Positions 1 through 7,955 of a DNA stretch of 12,924 nucleotides are shown in pieces. Positions within the stretch are counted from its first letter, which is position 1, and every line of letters starts with the position of its first letter. The translations under genes and the position numbers were made by a program. The DNA is from DATJZH01 sp052146815 (GTDB lineage Bacteria > Actinomycetota > Actinomycetes > Streptosporangiales > Streptosporangiaceae): NCBI GenBank assembly GCA_052146815.1, contig JBKQMG010000244.1:1-12924 (forward strand). Direction: 5' to 3'. The notes under the pieces are model-generated. The model saw only the letters and a program-made list of their open reading frames with translations. It was not told the origin of the DNA and searched no databases.

Positions 1-443
1 GTGGACACGGTCGGTAGGCGATACTCGAACAGGCACGGGTGTAGGTCCTTTCCTTCGATGAGTTGGTAGCTCTTGAAGGGGAACCTACGCCCGTCGTCTC
101 ATTTACACCGGATCTTGGACGCGACCGGGCCAGTTCGGCCGGTGGCTGGTATAGAGTCCGGCTGTGCCGCCTGATCGGCTAGCCAGCTGTGCCCGCGCCG
201 CCGCTCAGTCTCATTCGTAGTCTCATACACCCACGCATACGAGCGTCGATCGGCGTACACCGCAGATCGCTGAGCAGGCAGAAAGACCATCATGGCCAGT
301 CCTGCACGGTGATCCTTAATCCTGAAAGCGGAAGGTTGGCGGCTCAGCCATCCGCCCTTGACTACCCATTTTGACCAGCCAAATCGCCTGGGCGGATCTA
401 CCCGGCCGGCGCCTTTGACAGCCCGGAGTGATAGGACATACCC
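1..443. other. Left edge, no confident gene
   Basis: No reading frame here has recognisable protein features. On the minus strand, roughly positions 91 down to 1 stay open after a TGA and give a peptide containing FPFKSYQLIEGKDLHPC that runs off the window. It could be the start of a gene lying outside, but no family is recognised and no clear start codon is seen. The remaining frames look like chance openings in GC-rich DNA. A TTGACA hexamer at 415-420 lies just before the NUDIX gene. Confidence 0.4.
415..420 (+). promoter_or_regulatory. Possible -35 box upstream of NUDIX gene
   Basis: The hexamer TTGACA matches the sigma-70-type -35 consensus exactly. No good -10 box follows at 16-18 bases: the region reads CATACC and overlaps the GTG start. 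The match may be coincidental, or it may serve a start further inside the gene. Confidence 0.2.
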
Positions 444-881
444 GTGCAACCCAGAGGCCAGGTCGTCAAGGCGATGGTGCTGATCCGGCGGCCACGCGAT
501 GGCGCGCTGCTGGTGTCCGAGGATGCGAACCCGTCGGGTGAGCTGTTTCACCGGCCGCTCGGCGGTCATGTCGAGTTCGGCGAGTACGCCCTGGACACGG
601 TGCACCGCGAGTTCCAGGAGGAGATCGGGCAGGCCCTCCTCGCGGTCCAGCTAGCGGGGGTGCTGGAGAACATCTTCGAGTGGGGCGGCAGCAGGCAGCA
701 TGAGATCGTCTTCGTCTTTACCGCCGCCTTCGCCGATGAGGCTGCCTACAAGATAGGCGAGCAGGCCATTTTGGATGCGCGTGGCAGTACCCGGGTTATC
801 TGGCGTGCAGCCGGGGCGGCCAGCCCGCCCCTGTATCCGGTCGGTGTTGCTGACCTGGCCGCCTACGAGCGTGGTTCGTAA
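444..881 (+). CDS. NUDIX hydrolase
   Basis: This 145-residue protein should hydrolyse a nucleoside diphosphate linked to another moiety, a Mg-dependent reaction in the cytoplasm. The Nudix box is complete: G41, then E47, then R55-E56-F57-Q58-E59-E60-I61-G62. Only the last position is unusual, with Q63 where a hydrophobic residue is normal. The preceding RPLGGHVEFGE is typical of the family, and the length is normal for a single-domain member. The GTG start fits the conserved N-terminal strand (VVKAMVLIRR) and has a weak purine-rich stretch (GGAGTGATAGG) 9-20 bases upstream. No neighbour shares its direction closely, so it is probably transcribed alone. The substrate cannot be deduced, since the family is highly varied. 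It appears intact, unlike many neighbours. Confidence 0.92.
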   Translation: MQPRGQVVKAMVLIRRPRDGALLVSEDANPSGELFHRPLGGHVEFGEYALDTVHREFQEEIGQALLAVQLAGVLENIFEWGGSRQHEIVFVFTAAFADEAAYKIGEQAILDARGSTRVIWRAAGAASPPLYPVGVADLAAYERGS

Positions 882-1257
882 CCGGAAGGCCAGCGTGCCC
901 GTCATCAGGACGCCAAGGCTGCAATTTGGGTTGCAGTTCATCTGGGTACGGCCCAGTTCACAGACGTACGCGTGCCTTGCCTGACCTGCGGCGCTAACGC
1001 CAATGGAACCTCGTCAACGCGCTCCGCTCAAGCTCTTGATCCGCGGCTTCTGGACACGCCAGCCCAACTGCTGGGCGAAAGCGGTGCAGCACTCAGATGC
1101 AGCAACGCGAGCGACTGTCAGCGGTCGTGTCGGACTGTCATCGGTACCCGCCTATTCAACGACCGTCATGGCCAGTCCGGCGCTCGATCGCATTGAGGAT
1201 CACCAGGTCGAGCAGATTTCAGGTTCCGCGCGCCTGCGGTCATTTCGGCCGCGAGCG
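882..1257. other. Intergenic stretch without recognised gene
   Basis: Several short frames are open on the plus strand, but none resembles a protein family. Near 919-942 there is an imperfect short direct repeat (TGCAATTTGGG / TGCAGTTCATC). The stretch separates the plus-strand NUDIX gene from the convergent minus-strand DUF2442 gene, so transcription terminators might be expected. I see no strong hairpin followed by a T-run. Confidence 0.4.
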
Positions 1258-1527
1258 TCAGGCTGCCACGAGAGGGTGGGCCTTGGCGAGCTCGTAGAGC
1301 GGCTCGGGAGCCAAGTCGATGCCGCCGGGCCACACGACGGTCCCCGCCTCCGGATCAACGGCAGCCTGGGCGAAGTATGCCGGGTCGTTCAGCGGCTCCA
1401 GCACCCCAGTCCATCGTTCGGATGAGAAGTCGACGTCTCCGACCGTGCCGTCGCTGAACAGTAGCCGCAGCACGCGGTCACCGACCAGTGCGGCGCCTAC
1501 CACGACGGGGAGGTAGTTCTCGTCCAT
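1258..1527 (-). CDS. DUF2442 domain protein
   Basis: An 89-residue protein of the DUF2442 family, whose biochemical function is not established. The family pattern is clear. An N-terminal strand pair (VLRLLFSDGTVGDVDF, residues 20-34) is followed by LEPLNDPAYFAQAAVD (43-58), then GTVVWPGGIDLAPEPLYELA (62-81), the most conserved part. The ATG start is preceded by GAGGAC and lies 10 bases after the TAA that ends the restored DUF4160 frame, so the two genes form a tight operon. Because of a frameshift upstream, the same frame also reads continuously from position 1800 and could be misannotated as a 180-residue fusion. DUF4160 and DUF2442 genes are frequently adjacent, which suggests a functional pair, perhaps toxin-antitoxin-like. 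That role is inference. Confidence 0.85.
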   Translation of the reverse strand: MDENYLPVVVGAALVGDRVLRLLFSDGTVGDVDFSSERWTGVLEPLNDPAYFAQAAVDPEAGTVVWPGGIDLAPEPLYELAKAHPLVAA

Positions 1528-1537
1528 GTCCTCGATC

Positions 1538-1800
1538 TTAAGGCAGCGGCGGGATGGGGAGCAGTGGCTCGTTTCTCCTGGCCCTCTCCCAGTTGGCGAC
1601 GATCGCATCGTGTTGCAAGTTCGCCATTCACGGACGATTCCGAGTACGCGGGACTCCAGGCTGCCAGCGAGGATCACTCCGTCCGCTGATACCGAGGCGC
1701 GGCGGCCCGCATAATAGGCATGGAAGTGAACTACTAGGTGATCCCGCTCGTTCCTGTACATGTAGGTCACCACGCCGTAGAACGCGCTGACCCGCGGCAC
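1538..1800 (-). pseudogene. DUF4160 protein gene, frameshifted
   Basis: The first 59 residues, from MPRVSAFYGVV through VHFHAYYAG to GIVREW, match the DUF4160 family. The reading then becomes nonsense in frame. In another frame, directly after the same point, it continues NLQHDAIVANWERAR then PLLPIPPLP and ends at TAA, which is the expected C-terminus. Adding one base near 1623 (TGGCGAAC read as TGGGCGAAC) joins the halves into an 87-residue protein of normal family length. The GTG start is set by the conserved N-terminus; no convincing ribosome binding site is visible, so a leaderless transcript is possible. Either the gene is inactivated by a one-base deletion or the assembly lost a G. DUF4160 function is unknown. 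Confidence 0.82.
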
Positions 1801-1885
1801 GACATGACGACAGCCGACTTGCCAGGCTCGGCGGGCCGGATCCCGCCCGTACCGCCGTTAGGCCGAGAAGCGCTACTTTTGAGGC

Positions 1886-2030
1886 GTGGCCGACGACGTG
1901 CTGACCCTGGAGGGTCTGCGCCGCCGCGCGGAGATAGTCCGTGTCGCGCGGAAGCGCCGCGCAAGCCGGATCGCGGTCCACGCTCAGGCCGCGGGATGAC
2001 GGCATTCGGGCTGAGGCCGTCGAGCTTTGA
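1886..2030 (+). pseudogene. Probable remnant of MNT-type nucleotidyltransferase
   Basis: The first frame gives LRRRAEIVRVARKRRASRIAV, which resembles the N-terminal helix and first strand of MNT-domain nucleotidyltransferases (the antitoxin half of HEPN/MNT modules). It stops at TGA. A second frame over the end of the same stretch gives LRPRDDGIRAEAVEL followed by TGA at 2028, which resembles the usual C-terminus of these proteins. The catalytic GSxxxG and DxD section that should lie between is missing, so the gene has an internal deletion plus a frame change. No HEPN toxin gene is recognisable downstream. The match rests on short segments recalled from the family, so the call is tentative. 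Confidence 0.4.
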
Positions 2031-2182
2031 CCAGAGGGGCCGAGAGATCGTCTCGGCCGATTGGCAAGCCCGCGTCGAGCTTGATCATGCCGAATACGTG
2101 CCCAAATGAGTGCAGTCCTGATCGCGGCAGTTCGCATCGGCGCAGCTCAGATGATACGGAACATCCTGCTGGCAGACTGGAG

Positions 2183-2226
2183 TCATAATCCGCGCCGGTC
2201 GTGGGTTCGATCCCCACCCGCCCCAC
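2183..2226 (+). repeat. tRNA-Met 3' fragment, putative att site A
   Basis: The stretch reads from the anticodon loop (TCATAA, anticodon CAT) through an anticodon-stem 3' strand, a perfect T-arm (GTGGG TTCGATC CCCAC, 2201-2217) and an acceptor 3' strand CCGCCCC plus A. No GGGGCGG partner and no D-arm occur upstream, so it is not a tRNA gene. It matches repeat B at 8888-8931 except for two extra bases (GC) in the stem/variable region and T instead of G in the T-loop. Tyrosine recombinases commonly use exactly this part of a tRNA gene as attachment core, so this is probably an att remnant. Confidence 0.7.
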
Positions 2227-2609
2227 TGATCGAAATGTACGTTTTGTTCTGGCGGGTGCGTGCCCTGACCTGCGTTGTCTGGGGCCGGTGCTGGCCTGCG
2301 CGGGTCATCGCGCGGCGCTGGCTGAATACCGCGAGACGGCCCGGCCAGGCGGCCAGGCCCGGCACGCGCATGGTCGCGCTGACCCGATGGCAACGTTCAG
2401 CGACTGGCCACGCCCTGCGGCTCGGTTCGGGGAACACGACCTGGACGGTGATGGGCTTGGCTGAACGGCGGAACTGATGCTGCCGAGCCGGCCAGGCCCC
2501 GGCGCGCGCGGCTGCTGGGCAGCGCGGTGGCAACTTTCGGCAACCGGGCCGTCCGGTGAAGCCACCCGCAGCTCGACATAACGCGCGGGCGGAGTAAGCG
2601 CTGAACGGC
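2227..2609. other. Intergenic stretch right of att site A
   Basis: The region is very GC-rich and open in several frames on both strands, but none shows a recognisable domain. In integrated elements this position next to an att site would normally hold an integrase or excisionase gene. I find no tyrosine-recombinase motifs here. Confidence 0.35.
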
Positions 2610-2864
2610 ATGGCCTCAGTCGTGGTGGTCGAGCGGCGCAGGGACGGCAAGCTGCACCCGCCGGGCGGCCGTCTGCGCGGGGTCGAGTGGAACCGCGCGG
2701 TCAACCTGGCGCACCGGCTGCGATGCCGCGACGGCCTGAGCTATCGCAAGACGGCCGCCGCGCTGCTGGAGAGCCACGGCATCCGGCGGTCGGTCGGCCA
2801 GGTGTTCGCCGACATCGCCAGCTTCACATGCGACTACTGCCGCCAGGACACGGCGGAGGGCTGA
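2610..2864 (+). CDS. Small helix-turn-helix protein, mobile-element type
   Basis: An 84-residue basic protein. Residues 26-40 (EWNRAVNLAHRLRCR) look like a first helix, and 43-70 (LSYRKTAAALLESHGIRRSVGQ and onwards) form a helix-turn-helix in which the RRS-GQ helix would contact DNA. A cysteine pair, C74 and C77 (CDYC), ends the fold and could help bind a metal. Small proteins of this general design are common on actinomycete integrative elements, which fits its place about 380 bases from att site A. The start is uncertain: GGAG at 2591 is 15 bases from the ATG, and in-frame GTG codons at 2622 and 2625 are alternatives. It overlaps antisense with the tail of the membrane protein; its own composition looks coding. 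Regulatory function is inferred. Confidence 0.6.
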   Translation: MASVVVVERRRDGKLHPPGGRLRGVEWNRAVNLAHRLRCRDGLSYRKTAAALLESHGIRRSVGQVFADIASFTCDYCRQDTAEG

Positions 2865-3296
2865 CGGCAGGCTGTCAGCGGGGCGGCCGGTGTGGACAGC
2901 GCTGGAGGACGCCGAGGCGCCGAGTCGCGGATTAGCTGGCTGTGTCCTTGGTTGACGATCATGGTCATCGACGTTGCCGGCCAGGTGAGCCCGCCGCATC
3001 GTCATTGCGCCGAGGACGGCCGTAGCAATTCCCAAGAGACCTAGTACCACGATCGCCTGTTTCGGCGTGATGACGAAAATGCCGGCGTAGATGAAGGTTT
3101 CGGCGGTCAGCACGAATGCGGGCACGCGCCAGAGCAGGTCCAGGTGGCCGCCGCGCCGGACGGCCAGCGTCTGATAGACGGCAATGAACACACTGGTGTC
3201 CCGCAGCTGCCCGGTCGATGCCGGTTCGCTGGCACCAGGAGGCCCCCGATCGCCCAGGGCATCTGGCTGGTCATCAGGTTGCAGCTCATCGCTCAT
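2616..3296 (-). CDS. Two-helix membrane protein, C-terminal tail probably not native
   Basis: Residues 1-30 are acidic and proline-rich. At 34-50 comes an amphipathic stretch (TSVFIAVYQTLAVRRGGH), then two hydrophobic segments at about 58-78 and 80-102, ended by RRAH, giving a small inner-membrane protein with both ends likely cytoplasmic. The ATG has AAGG seven bases upstream. The frame continues to a stop at 2616, giving 226 residues, but beyond about residue 115 it is low-complexity and lies fully antisense to the helix-turn-helix gene. The native protein was therefore probably near 120-140 residues and has lost its stop or its 3' end. The frame also stays open upstream to about 3734 without a better start. 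No family name can be assigned with confidence. Confidence 0.5.
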   Translation of the reverse strand: MSDELQPDDQPDALGDRGPPGASEPASTGQLRDTSVFIAVYQTLAVRRGGHLDLLWRVPAFVLTAETFIYAGIFVITPKQAIVVLGLLGIATAVLGAMTMRRAHLAGNVDDHDRQPRTQPANPRLGASASSSAVHTGRPADSLPSALRRVLAAVVACEAGDVGEHLADRPPDAVALQQRGGRLAIAQAVAASQPVRQVDRAVPLDPAQTAARRVQLAVPAPLDHHD

Positions 3297-3805
3297 CAGG
3301 CACCTTGCAAAGGCAGAGCTCTGCCAGTTTCGCCGATTGTGGCGGGGTCCGCCGGTCCTTGCCAGAGTCGCACTTCGGGCCGGGCAATCGAGATTGCTCG
3401 CTGTACCGGATGGCGTTTCGGCAGGAGGTTGCGTCTCCGGAGCCGGGAGCGGGGCATCCTGCACTAAGGCGATCGACGGAATTGGCCAGGACAGTCCCGC
3501 CGATACTCCCCACGGGAATCCGACGCTAATGCTGAAGCCGTTGGCGCCCAGGGCAGTGGCAGCACGCGCCAGCGGCTTCTGGAGCAGCCTGGCGGCGCGG
3601 CGCAGGCTCTTGACGGGTCCGCGTCGCCAGCCCCCGAGCCCGAACGGCCAGGAGCTCGCCGGAGCGTAGACGCGCCCGACGGCGTAGGAGAGGAGCCCGG
3701 CCCGTGACGGCCACGTCTGTCGTACCGCTTGAAACTACTACCTGCATCTGCAAATCGGCGCACTTTAGGCCATGTTGTCGCTATTACCGACGAACACCCC
3801 GCCGC
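3297..3805. other. Region between membrane protein and SNF2 genes
   Basis: Three minus-strand frames are partly open at once, which speaks for composition rather than coding. One, continuous with the membrane protein frame, gives a moderately hydrophobic peptide (SYAVGRVYAPASSWPFGLGG and SISVGFPWGVSAGLSW) that could be a fragment of a lost gene, but it has no start codon and no recognised family. It lies downstream of the SNF2 stop; no clear terminator hairpin is visible. Confidence 0.35.
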
Positions 3806-6800
3806 TCAGGCGAACAGGCCGCGGATGTCCTCGGCGTCCAGGCCGCCGCTGAAGACGCCGCCGCTGTCGAGCACGCTGGCGAAGAGTTCGGCCTTGCGCT
3901 CCTTCAGCGCCATCACCTTCTCCTCGATCGTGTCCTTGGCGATCAGCCGGTAGACCATCACGTTCCGGGTCTGGCCGATCCGGTGCGTCCGGTCGACTGC
4001 CTGGGCCTCGGTCGCCGGGTTCCACCACGGATCGAGCAGGAAGCAGTAGTCGGCCTCAGTGAGGTTCAGCCCGAACCCGCCGGCCTTGAGGCTGATCAGG
4101 AAGACCGGCGCCGTCCCCTCCTTGAACCGCTCCAGCACGGCGCCCCGGTTCCGCGTGCTGCCATCCAGATAGCAGGACGCGACGCCCTCGGCATCCAGCC
4201 GTTCCCGTACCTTCCCGAGGAACCCGGTGAACTGGCTGAAGACCAGCGCCCGGTGGCCACCGCCGACCACGTCGGCCAGCTGCTCCATGAGCACGTCGAT
4301 CTTGGCGCTCGGCAGGTCCGCGTGCTCGGCGGCCACCAGGCCGCCGTGCAGTGCGAGCTGCCGCATCAGCGTCAGGGACCGGAAGATGGTGAACCGGTTG
4401 GCGTTGATGTCGTCGAGCAGCCCGAGGACTTTCTGCCGCTCCCGCTGCAAGTGCGTCTGATAAAGCTTGCGGTGGCGCGGATGTAGCTCGATCTCCAGCA
4501 CCTGCTCCTGCTTGCTCGGCAAGTCGGCCGCGACCTGCTCCTTCGTCCGGCGGCGGACCAGCGGCCTGATCCGCCGACGCAGCTGGCCGAGGAGCTCGGC
4601 GTTGGCCTGCCGCTCGATCGGCTTGGCGTAGTACTCGCTGAACTTGGCCGGCGTGGGGAAGAGCCCTGGCGCCGCGATCGAGAGCAGCGCCCAGAGTTCC
4701 ATTAGGTTGTTCTCCATCGGCGTGCCGGTGATCGCCAGCTTGAACGGCGCGGCCATCCGCCGGGCGCACTGGTAGACCTTGGCCTGATGGTTCTTGGCGA
4801 ACTGCGCCTCGTCCAGGATCATCCCCGACCAGTCCAGCCCCGAGTAGGCCTCGAAGTCGATCCGCAGCAGCGCGTAGGAGGTAACGACCGCATCAGCGCC
4901 GGCGATCAGCGCACTGAGTTCCTTGCCACGTCGGTGCTCGGTCTCGGTGACCGCGACGATCTTCAGCCCCGGCGCGAACCGGCCCGCCTCCGCCACCCAG
5001 TTCGGTACGACAGAGGTTGGCGCGATGATCAGGAACGGCGCCGCTGCCGGCTCGGCCGCCCTCGCGTGGCAGATCAGCGCCAGCGCCTGGAGCGTCTTGC
5101 CCAGCCCCATGTCGTCGGCGAGGATTCCGCCGAGCTGATGCGCCCACAGGAACGCCAGCCACTGGAACCCGTCGAGCTGATAGGGCCGCAGTTCCGCGTG
5201 CAGGCCGGCCGGGAGCTCGGCCCGCTCGATCGCGTCGAGCGAGAGGAGCCCATCGATCTGCCGCTGCCATGCGGCGGCCTGGTGGCTGATCACGCCGAGG
5301 CTGGTCAGCTCGTCCCAGAGATCGGCCTGGAACCGGCTGATCCGCAGCTCGCCGGGCGGCCCGTCATGCAGCGCCCGCGCCTCCTCGATCAGCCGCGCGA
5401 GTGAGGCGAGCTCGGGCTTCTCCAGCGAGAAATACGCGCCGTCGTCGAGCAGTAGGTGACTGTCGCCACGGCTCAGTGCCATAAAGATCTGAGCGAACGG
5501 GACCTCGCGCTCGTCCACCGTCACCGAGACGCCGAGGTCGTACCAGTCGGTCTGGCCCGTGACCTCGGCCGTGGAGACCGAGATCCGCAGCGAGTCGCTG
5601 GCCTCGCGGTAGTCGGCTGGAGTCCCCGTCACCTCGACTGTGACCGACGGATGATCGTTCAGCATGGGCAGCAGCTCCGTGCTGAATCGCATCGCGCCGA
5701 GTCCGGAGAGCGTGCCCGGTGTCAGTGCCAGTTCCTGCGTACCGGGAACGCCGGTCCAGCGGGCCAGTCCGTAGCTCTCCAGAGCCACGCCGCTCTCGGC
5801 GAGCCCGGCCAGCAGGGCACGCTCGGCCGGGAAGTCGCGGTAGCTCGGGTCGCCGGTCTCGCCAGGCACGACCCGGATCGGCGTCTCGCCGACCTGATAG
5901 GTCCAGTACCAGCGGGCCTCGATCCGGTGGTCCGGGCCGAAGGCCGCGGCCAGGGCGAGACCCGGCCCCGAGATCCGCGGCGGGCTGAACGATTCATCGG
6001 AGGAAATGATCGTCGCCAGCCGCCGGAGCCGCGGGCAGTAGCGGTCCCGGAACCTGGGCACGTCCGCTGCCGGGACGTCGAGCCGCTGGCCCGCCACGGC
6101 CAGCTGCCGCAGCGCCTTCGGAACGGGCTGGTCGAGCGGCGCGAGCCAGAACCGCGTCGACCTATGCTCGCCGCCCGGGTCGATCTCGGCCGGGTCGGCG
6201 CAGACCACGCCGTGGCCATCGGCGCCGATGAAAGCCAGCGGCACCGCGCCGGTAGCCGCCCCGTCGTGCAGGATCACCGGGGCGATCGCGAGTGAATCCG
6301 GCGACCGCGCCGTGATGTCCAGGCAAAGCGCAACGGATCCGTGCCGGCGGACGGCGCCGAGCTTGCGCGGATAGATCAGGTGGACGCCCGCGGCTGCGAT
6401 CCCGTCGAGCAGCGGCCAGAGCTGACGTGATTCGTACGTCGTCAGATCCAGCCGCTTTTCATCAGTGGAGTAGTAGTTGTAGGACTGCCGCGAGCTCCGC
6501 GCCTGGTAGGTGACGTAAAACTCGGCGAGCACCCGTACTTGCGCATCGGAGTAGTCCCCGTAGTAGCCGAGCGTCTCCAGCCTGGACCAGGCCAGCTGCC
6601 CTGCGATCCAGCCGTTCTTGCCCTGCTGCATCAGCCGGGCCTCCAGCTTGAGTCCGCCCGGCGATACGGCGGCCGCAGGCGGTGCGGCGTAGCCATAGGG
6701 TGCCCGGGGAGCGGGGACCCGGGCACGGGCCACCAGCATCAGCTCGATCGCCAGCGGAATCTGCGACGGCTTCAGCGCCGAATCCGGCAGCCCGGCGTCC

Positions 6801-7231
6801 AGCAACGGCCCGAGCGAGGTCTCCCAGAGCGCCGGCCCGGCCGTCGCGGTCTTGCCGCGCTGGGCCAGCTTCACGCTCGAGGCGCCGCCATAGCGCCGCA
6901 CCCGGTCGGCCTGCAGGTCAGCGGGGGAGACATTGGTATCGGAAGCGACCGCGAGCGCCACCGCGTGCTTGCAGTCGACGCCGACGGGGCAGCTGCAGGT
7001 TGAGTCCAGGTAATACAGCACGCCCTCATCCGAAGTGAAGATCACCGTCGTGGCGTAGACCAGGTTCTTGCTGCCACGGACAACCCCGATGAGTGCGTTA
7101 CGTGAAGGTTCCCACTGAGCGGCGATCACATTCCCCGTGGCCGCGTAGTCCAGGCCGCGCTCGAACGTCGCCGCTTCGACTATCTCCTGCATCGACTCGA
7201 CGTCGATGTCCAGCACCAAGGACCGTTTCAT
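3806..7231 (-). CDS. SNF2-family helicase with SWIM zinc finger
   Basis: A 1141-residue cytoplasmic ATPase that should translocate on double-stranded DNA and displace bound proteins. An N-terminal SWIM finger has C79, C81, C87 and H89. A long family-specific region follows, with an SNF2-associated segment starting near W563 (WYDLGVSVTVDE). The SNF2 core is complete: DDMGLGKT with K712, IIAPTSVVPNW, DEAQ at 807-810, ITGTPMENNLMELW, then the second RecA-like lobe with LVFSQFTGFL, SLKAGGFGLNLTEAD, DPWWNPATEAQAVDR and HRIGQ with R1084. Length and order are normal for large bacterial members, and no frameshift is seen over 3.4 kb. The ATG is chosen because the conserved N-terminus begins there; no good ribosome binding site precedes it. 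It lies 11 bases after the restored stop of the methyltransferase frame, suggesting cotranscription. Its biological role is unknown; repair, transcription recycling and phage defence are all possible. Confidence 0.95.
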   Translation of the reverse strand: MKRSLVLDIDVESMQEIVEAATFERGLDYAATGNVIAAQWEPSRNALIGVVRGSKNLVYATTVIFTSDEGVLYYLDSTCSCPVGVDCKHAVALAVASDTNVSPADLQADRVRRYGGASSVKLAQRGKTATAGPALWETSLGPLLDAGLPDSALKPSQIPLAIELMLVARARVPAPRAPYGYAAPPAAAVSPGGLKLEARLMQQGKNGWIAGQLAWSRLETLGYYGDYSDAQVRVLAEFYVTYQARSSRQSYNYYSTDEKRLDLTTYESRQLWPLLDGIAAAGVHLIYPRKLGAVRRHGSVALCLDITARSPDSLAIAPVILHDGAATGAVPLAFIGADGHGVVCADPAEIDPGGEHRSTRFWLAPLDQPVPKALRQLAVAGQRLDVPAADVPRFRDRYCPRLRRLATIISSDESFSPPRISGPGLALAAAFGPDHRIEARWYWTYQVGETPIRVVPGETGDPSYRDFPAERALLAGLAESGVALESYGLARWTGVPGTQELALTPGTLSGLGAMRFSTELLPMLNDHPSVTVEVTGTPADYREASDSLRISVSTAEVTGQTDWYDLGVSVTVDEREVPFAQIFMALSRGDSHLLLDDGAYFSLEKPELASLARLIEEARALHDGPPGELRISRFQADLWDELTSLGVISHQAAAWQRQIDGLLSLDAIERAELPAGLHAELRPYQLDGFQWLAFLWAHQLGGILADDMGLGKTLQALALICHARAAEPAAAPFLIIAPTSVVPNWVAEAGRFAPGLKIVAVTETEHRRGKELSALIAGADAVVTSYALLRIDFEAYSGLDWSGMILDEAQFAKNHQAKVYQCARRMAAPFKLAITGTPMENNLMELWALLSIAAPGLFPTPAKFSEYYAKPIERQANAELLGQLRRRIRPLVRRRTKEQVAADLPSKQEQVLEIELHPRHRKLYQTHLQRERQKVLGLLDDINANRFTIFRSLTLMRQLALHGGLVAAEHADLPSAKIDVLMEQLADVVGGGHRALVFSQFTGFLGKVRERLDAEGVASCYLDGSTRNRGAVLERFKEGTAPVFLISLKAGGFGLNLTEADYCFLLDPWWNPATEAQAVDRTHRIGQTRNVMVYRLIAKDTIEEKVMALKERKAELFASVLDSGGVFSGGLDAEDIRGLFA

Positions 7232-7242
7232 AGCACTGAAAA

Positions 7243-7763
7243 CTACCGGTGCAGCACATAGATCGCTCCTGGCTTGCCGGCAGCCGCCAGTCTGAATGCG
7301 AACCGCCGCGTCCGGATCGGCAGCGTCGCTGGGAGATCGGCTACCGGCAGGCACGCGAGGTCGGCTCGAGGCCGAACATCGCGAGCATCGCCGTCCTGAT
7401 CCCGGTTCGCTGCGCCCACTCCAGGAACGCGCGCTCCTCGGCCGGGTCCTCGCCGAGGAACTCGTCGAACAGCAGCGAGCTGCCCGGCTGCAGCAGCGGA
7501 GTCAGCCAGGCCAGCGCGCATGCGGTGGAGCAGTGCAGGTCCGGGTCGAAGTGCGCGAGGCTGGTCATTCCTACCTGGCGCGCAAGCTCGGGCGTCAGCG
7601 ATTCCTCGAAGAATCCCTCGACGATCCGTACCAGCGCGAGCCTCGGCACTGGCGTCGCGAAGTTGCCGGCTGGCAGGTTCTCGTAGGCAGCCTGCAACCC
7701 GCGGAACGAATCGCAGGCGTAGATGCGCTTCCCGCGCTGGCGCCGGTCCCACAGGCTCGACAT
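7243..7763 (-). pseudogene. TylF-like SAM methyltransferase, truncated and frameshifted
   Basis: The readable part begins near position 7763 with GKRIYACDSFRGL, which matches the end of the SAM-binding region of TylF/MycF-type O-methyltransferases. It continues with VEGFFEESLTPELA and the metal-binding acidic motif FDPDLHCST, then LLQPGSSLLFDEFLGEDP. The usual glycine-rich loop that should come before is absent, so the 5' end is lost. The frame stops at TAG (7341-7343), yet another frame continues with ADLPATLPIRTRRFAFRL and GKPGAIYVLH to a stop at 7243. One added base near 7360 (GAGCCGAC read as GAGGCCGAC) joins them. The gene is therefore broken twice, or once if the frameshift is an assembly error. 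Family members methylate sugar or small-molecule hydroxyls; the substrate is not predictable. Confidence 0.7.
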
Positions 7764-7803
7764 CCACAGCTCGTTCCCTGATGGTCCGCGCCAGCCGTTT
7801 CTT

Positions 7804-7930
7804 AGGAGGCTTGATGTCGGCTAGGACGAGGGCGCAAAACCCCGAGCTTGCCAAGCGCTACCGGGAGTCACGATCGTTTAGGCGAGTGTCGGCCGTGCGG
7901 ATCGGCGGCTATTTGCTCCTCACGATATGA
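7804..7930 (+). other. Short frame with perfect Shine-Dalgarno
   Basis: AGGAGG at 7804-7809 lies four bases before an ATG at 7814, which opens a 38-codon frame beginning MSARTRAQNPELAKRYRESR and stopping at TGA (7928-7930). The peptide is basic and unlike any family I know. It may be a real small protein, the N-terminal stub of a gene removed by deletion, or coincidence. It is divergent from the methyltransferase remnant. Confidence 0.3.
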
Positions 7931-7955
7931 CGGCCGATCACGTCGCGTAGCGTCC

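Noticed and set aside
286..1206. Similar short strings GACCATCATGGCCAGTCC and GACCGTCATGGCCAGTCC near 287 and 1161 as a dispersed repeat
   Set aside because: The match is limited to about 18 bases, and the flanking similarity is in opposite orientations, so a repeat family is not supported.
1258..1800. A single 180-residue fused DUF4160-DUF2442 protein
   Set aside because: The middle of the frame is nonsense, while another frame gives the proper DUF4160 ending and stop, so the fusion is a frameshift artefact.
2160..2235. Complete tRNA-Met gene at fragment A
   Set aside because: The T-arm and acceptor 3' strand are good, but no GGGGCGG 5' acceptor strand or D-arm is found in the preceding 80 bases.
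3704..4486. Long plus-strand frames across 3704-6295
   Set aside because: They lie opposite the SNF2 helicase, which has complete motifs; their composition is that of antisense GC-rich codons.
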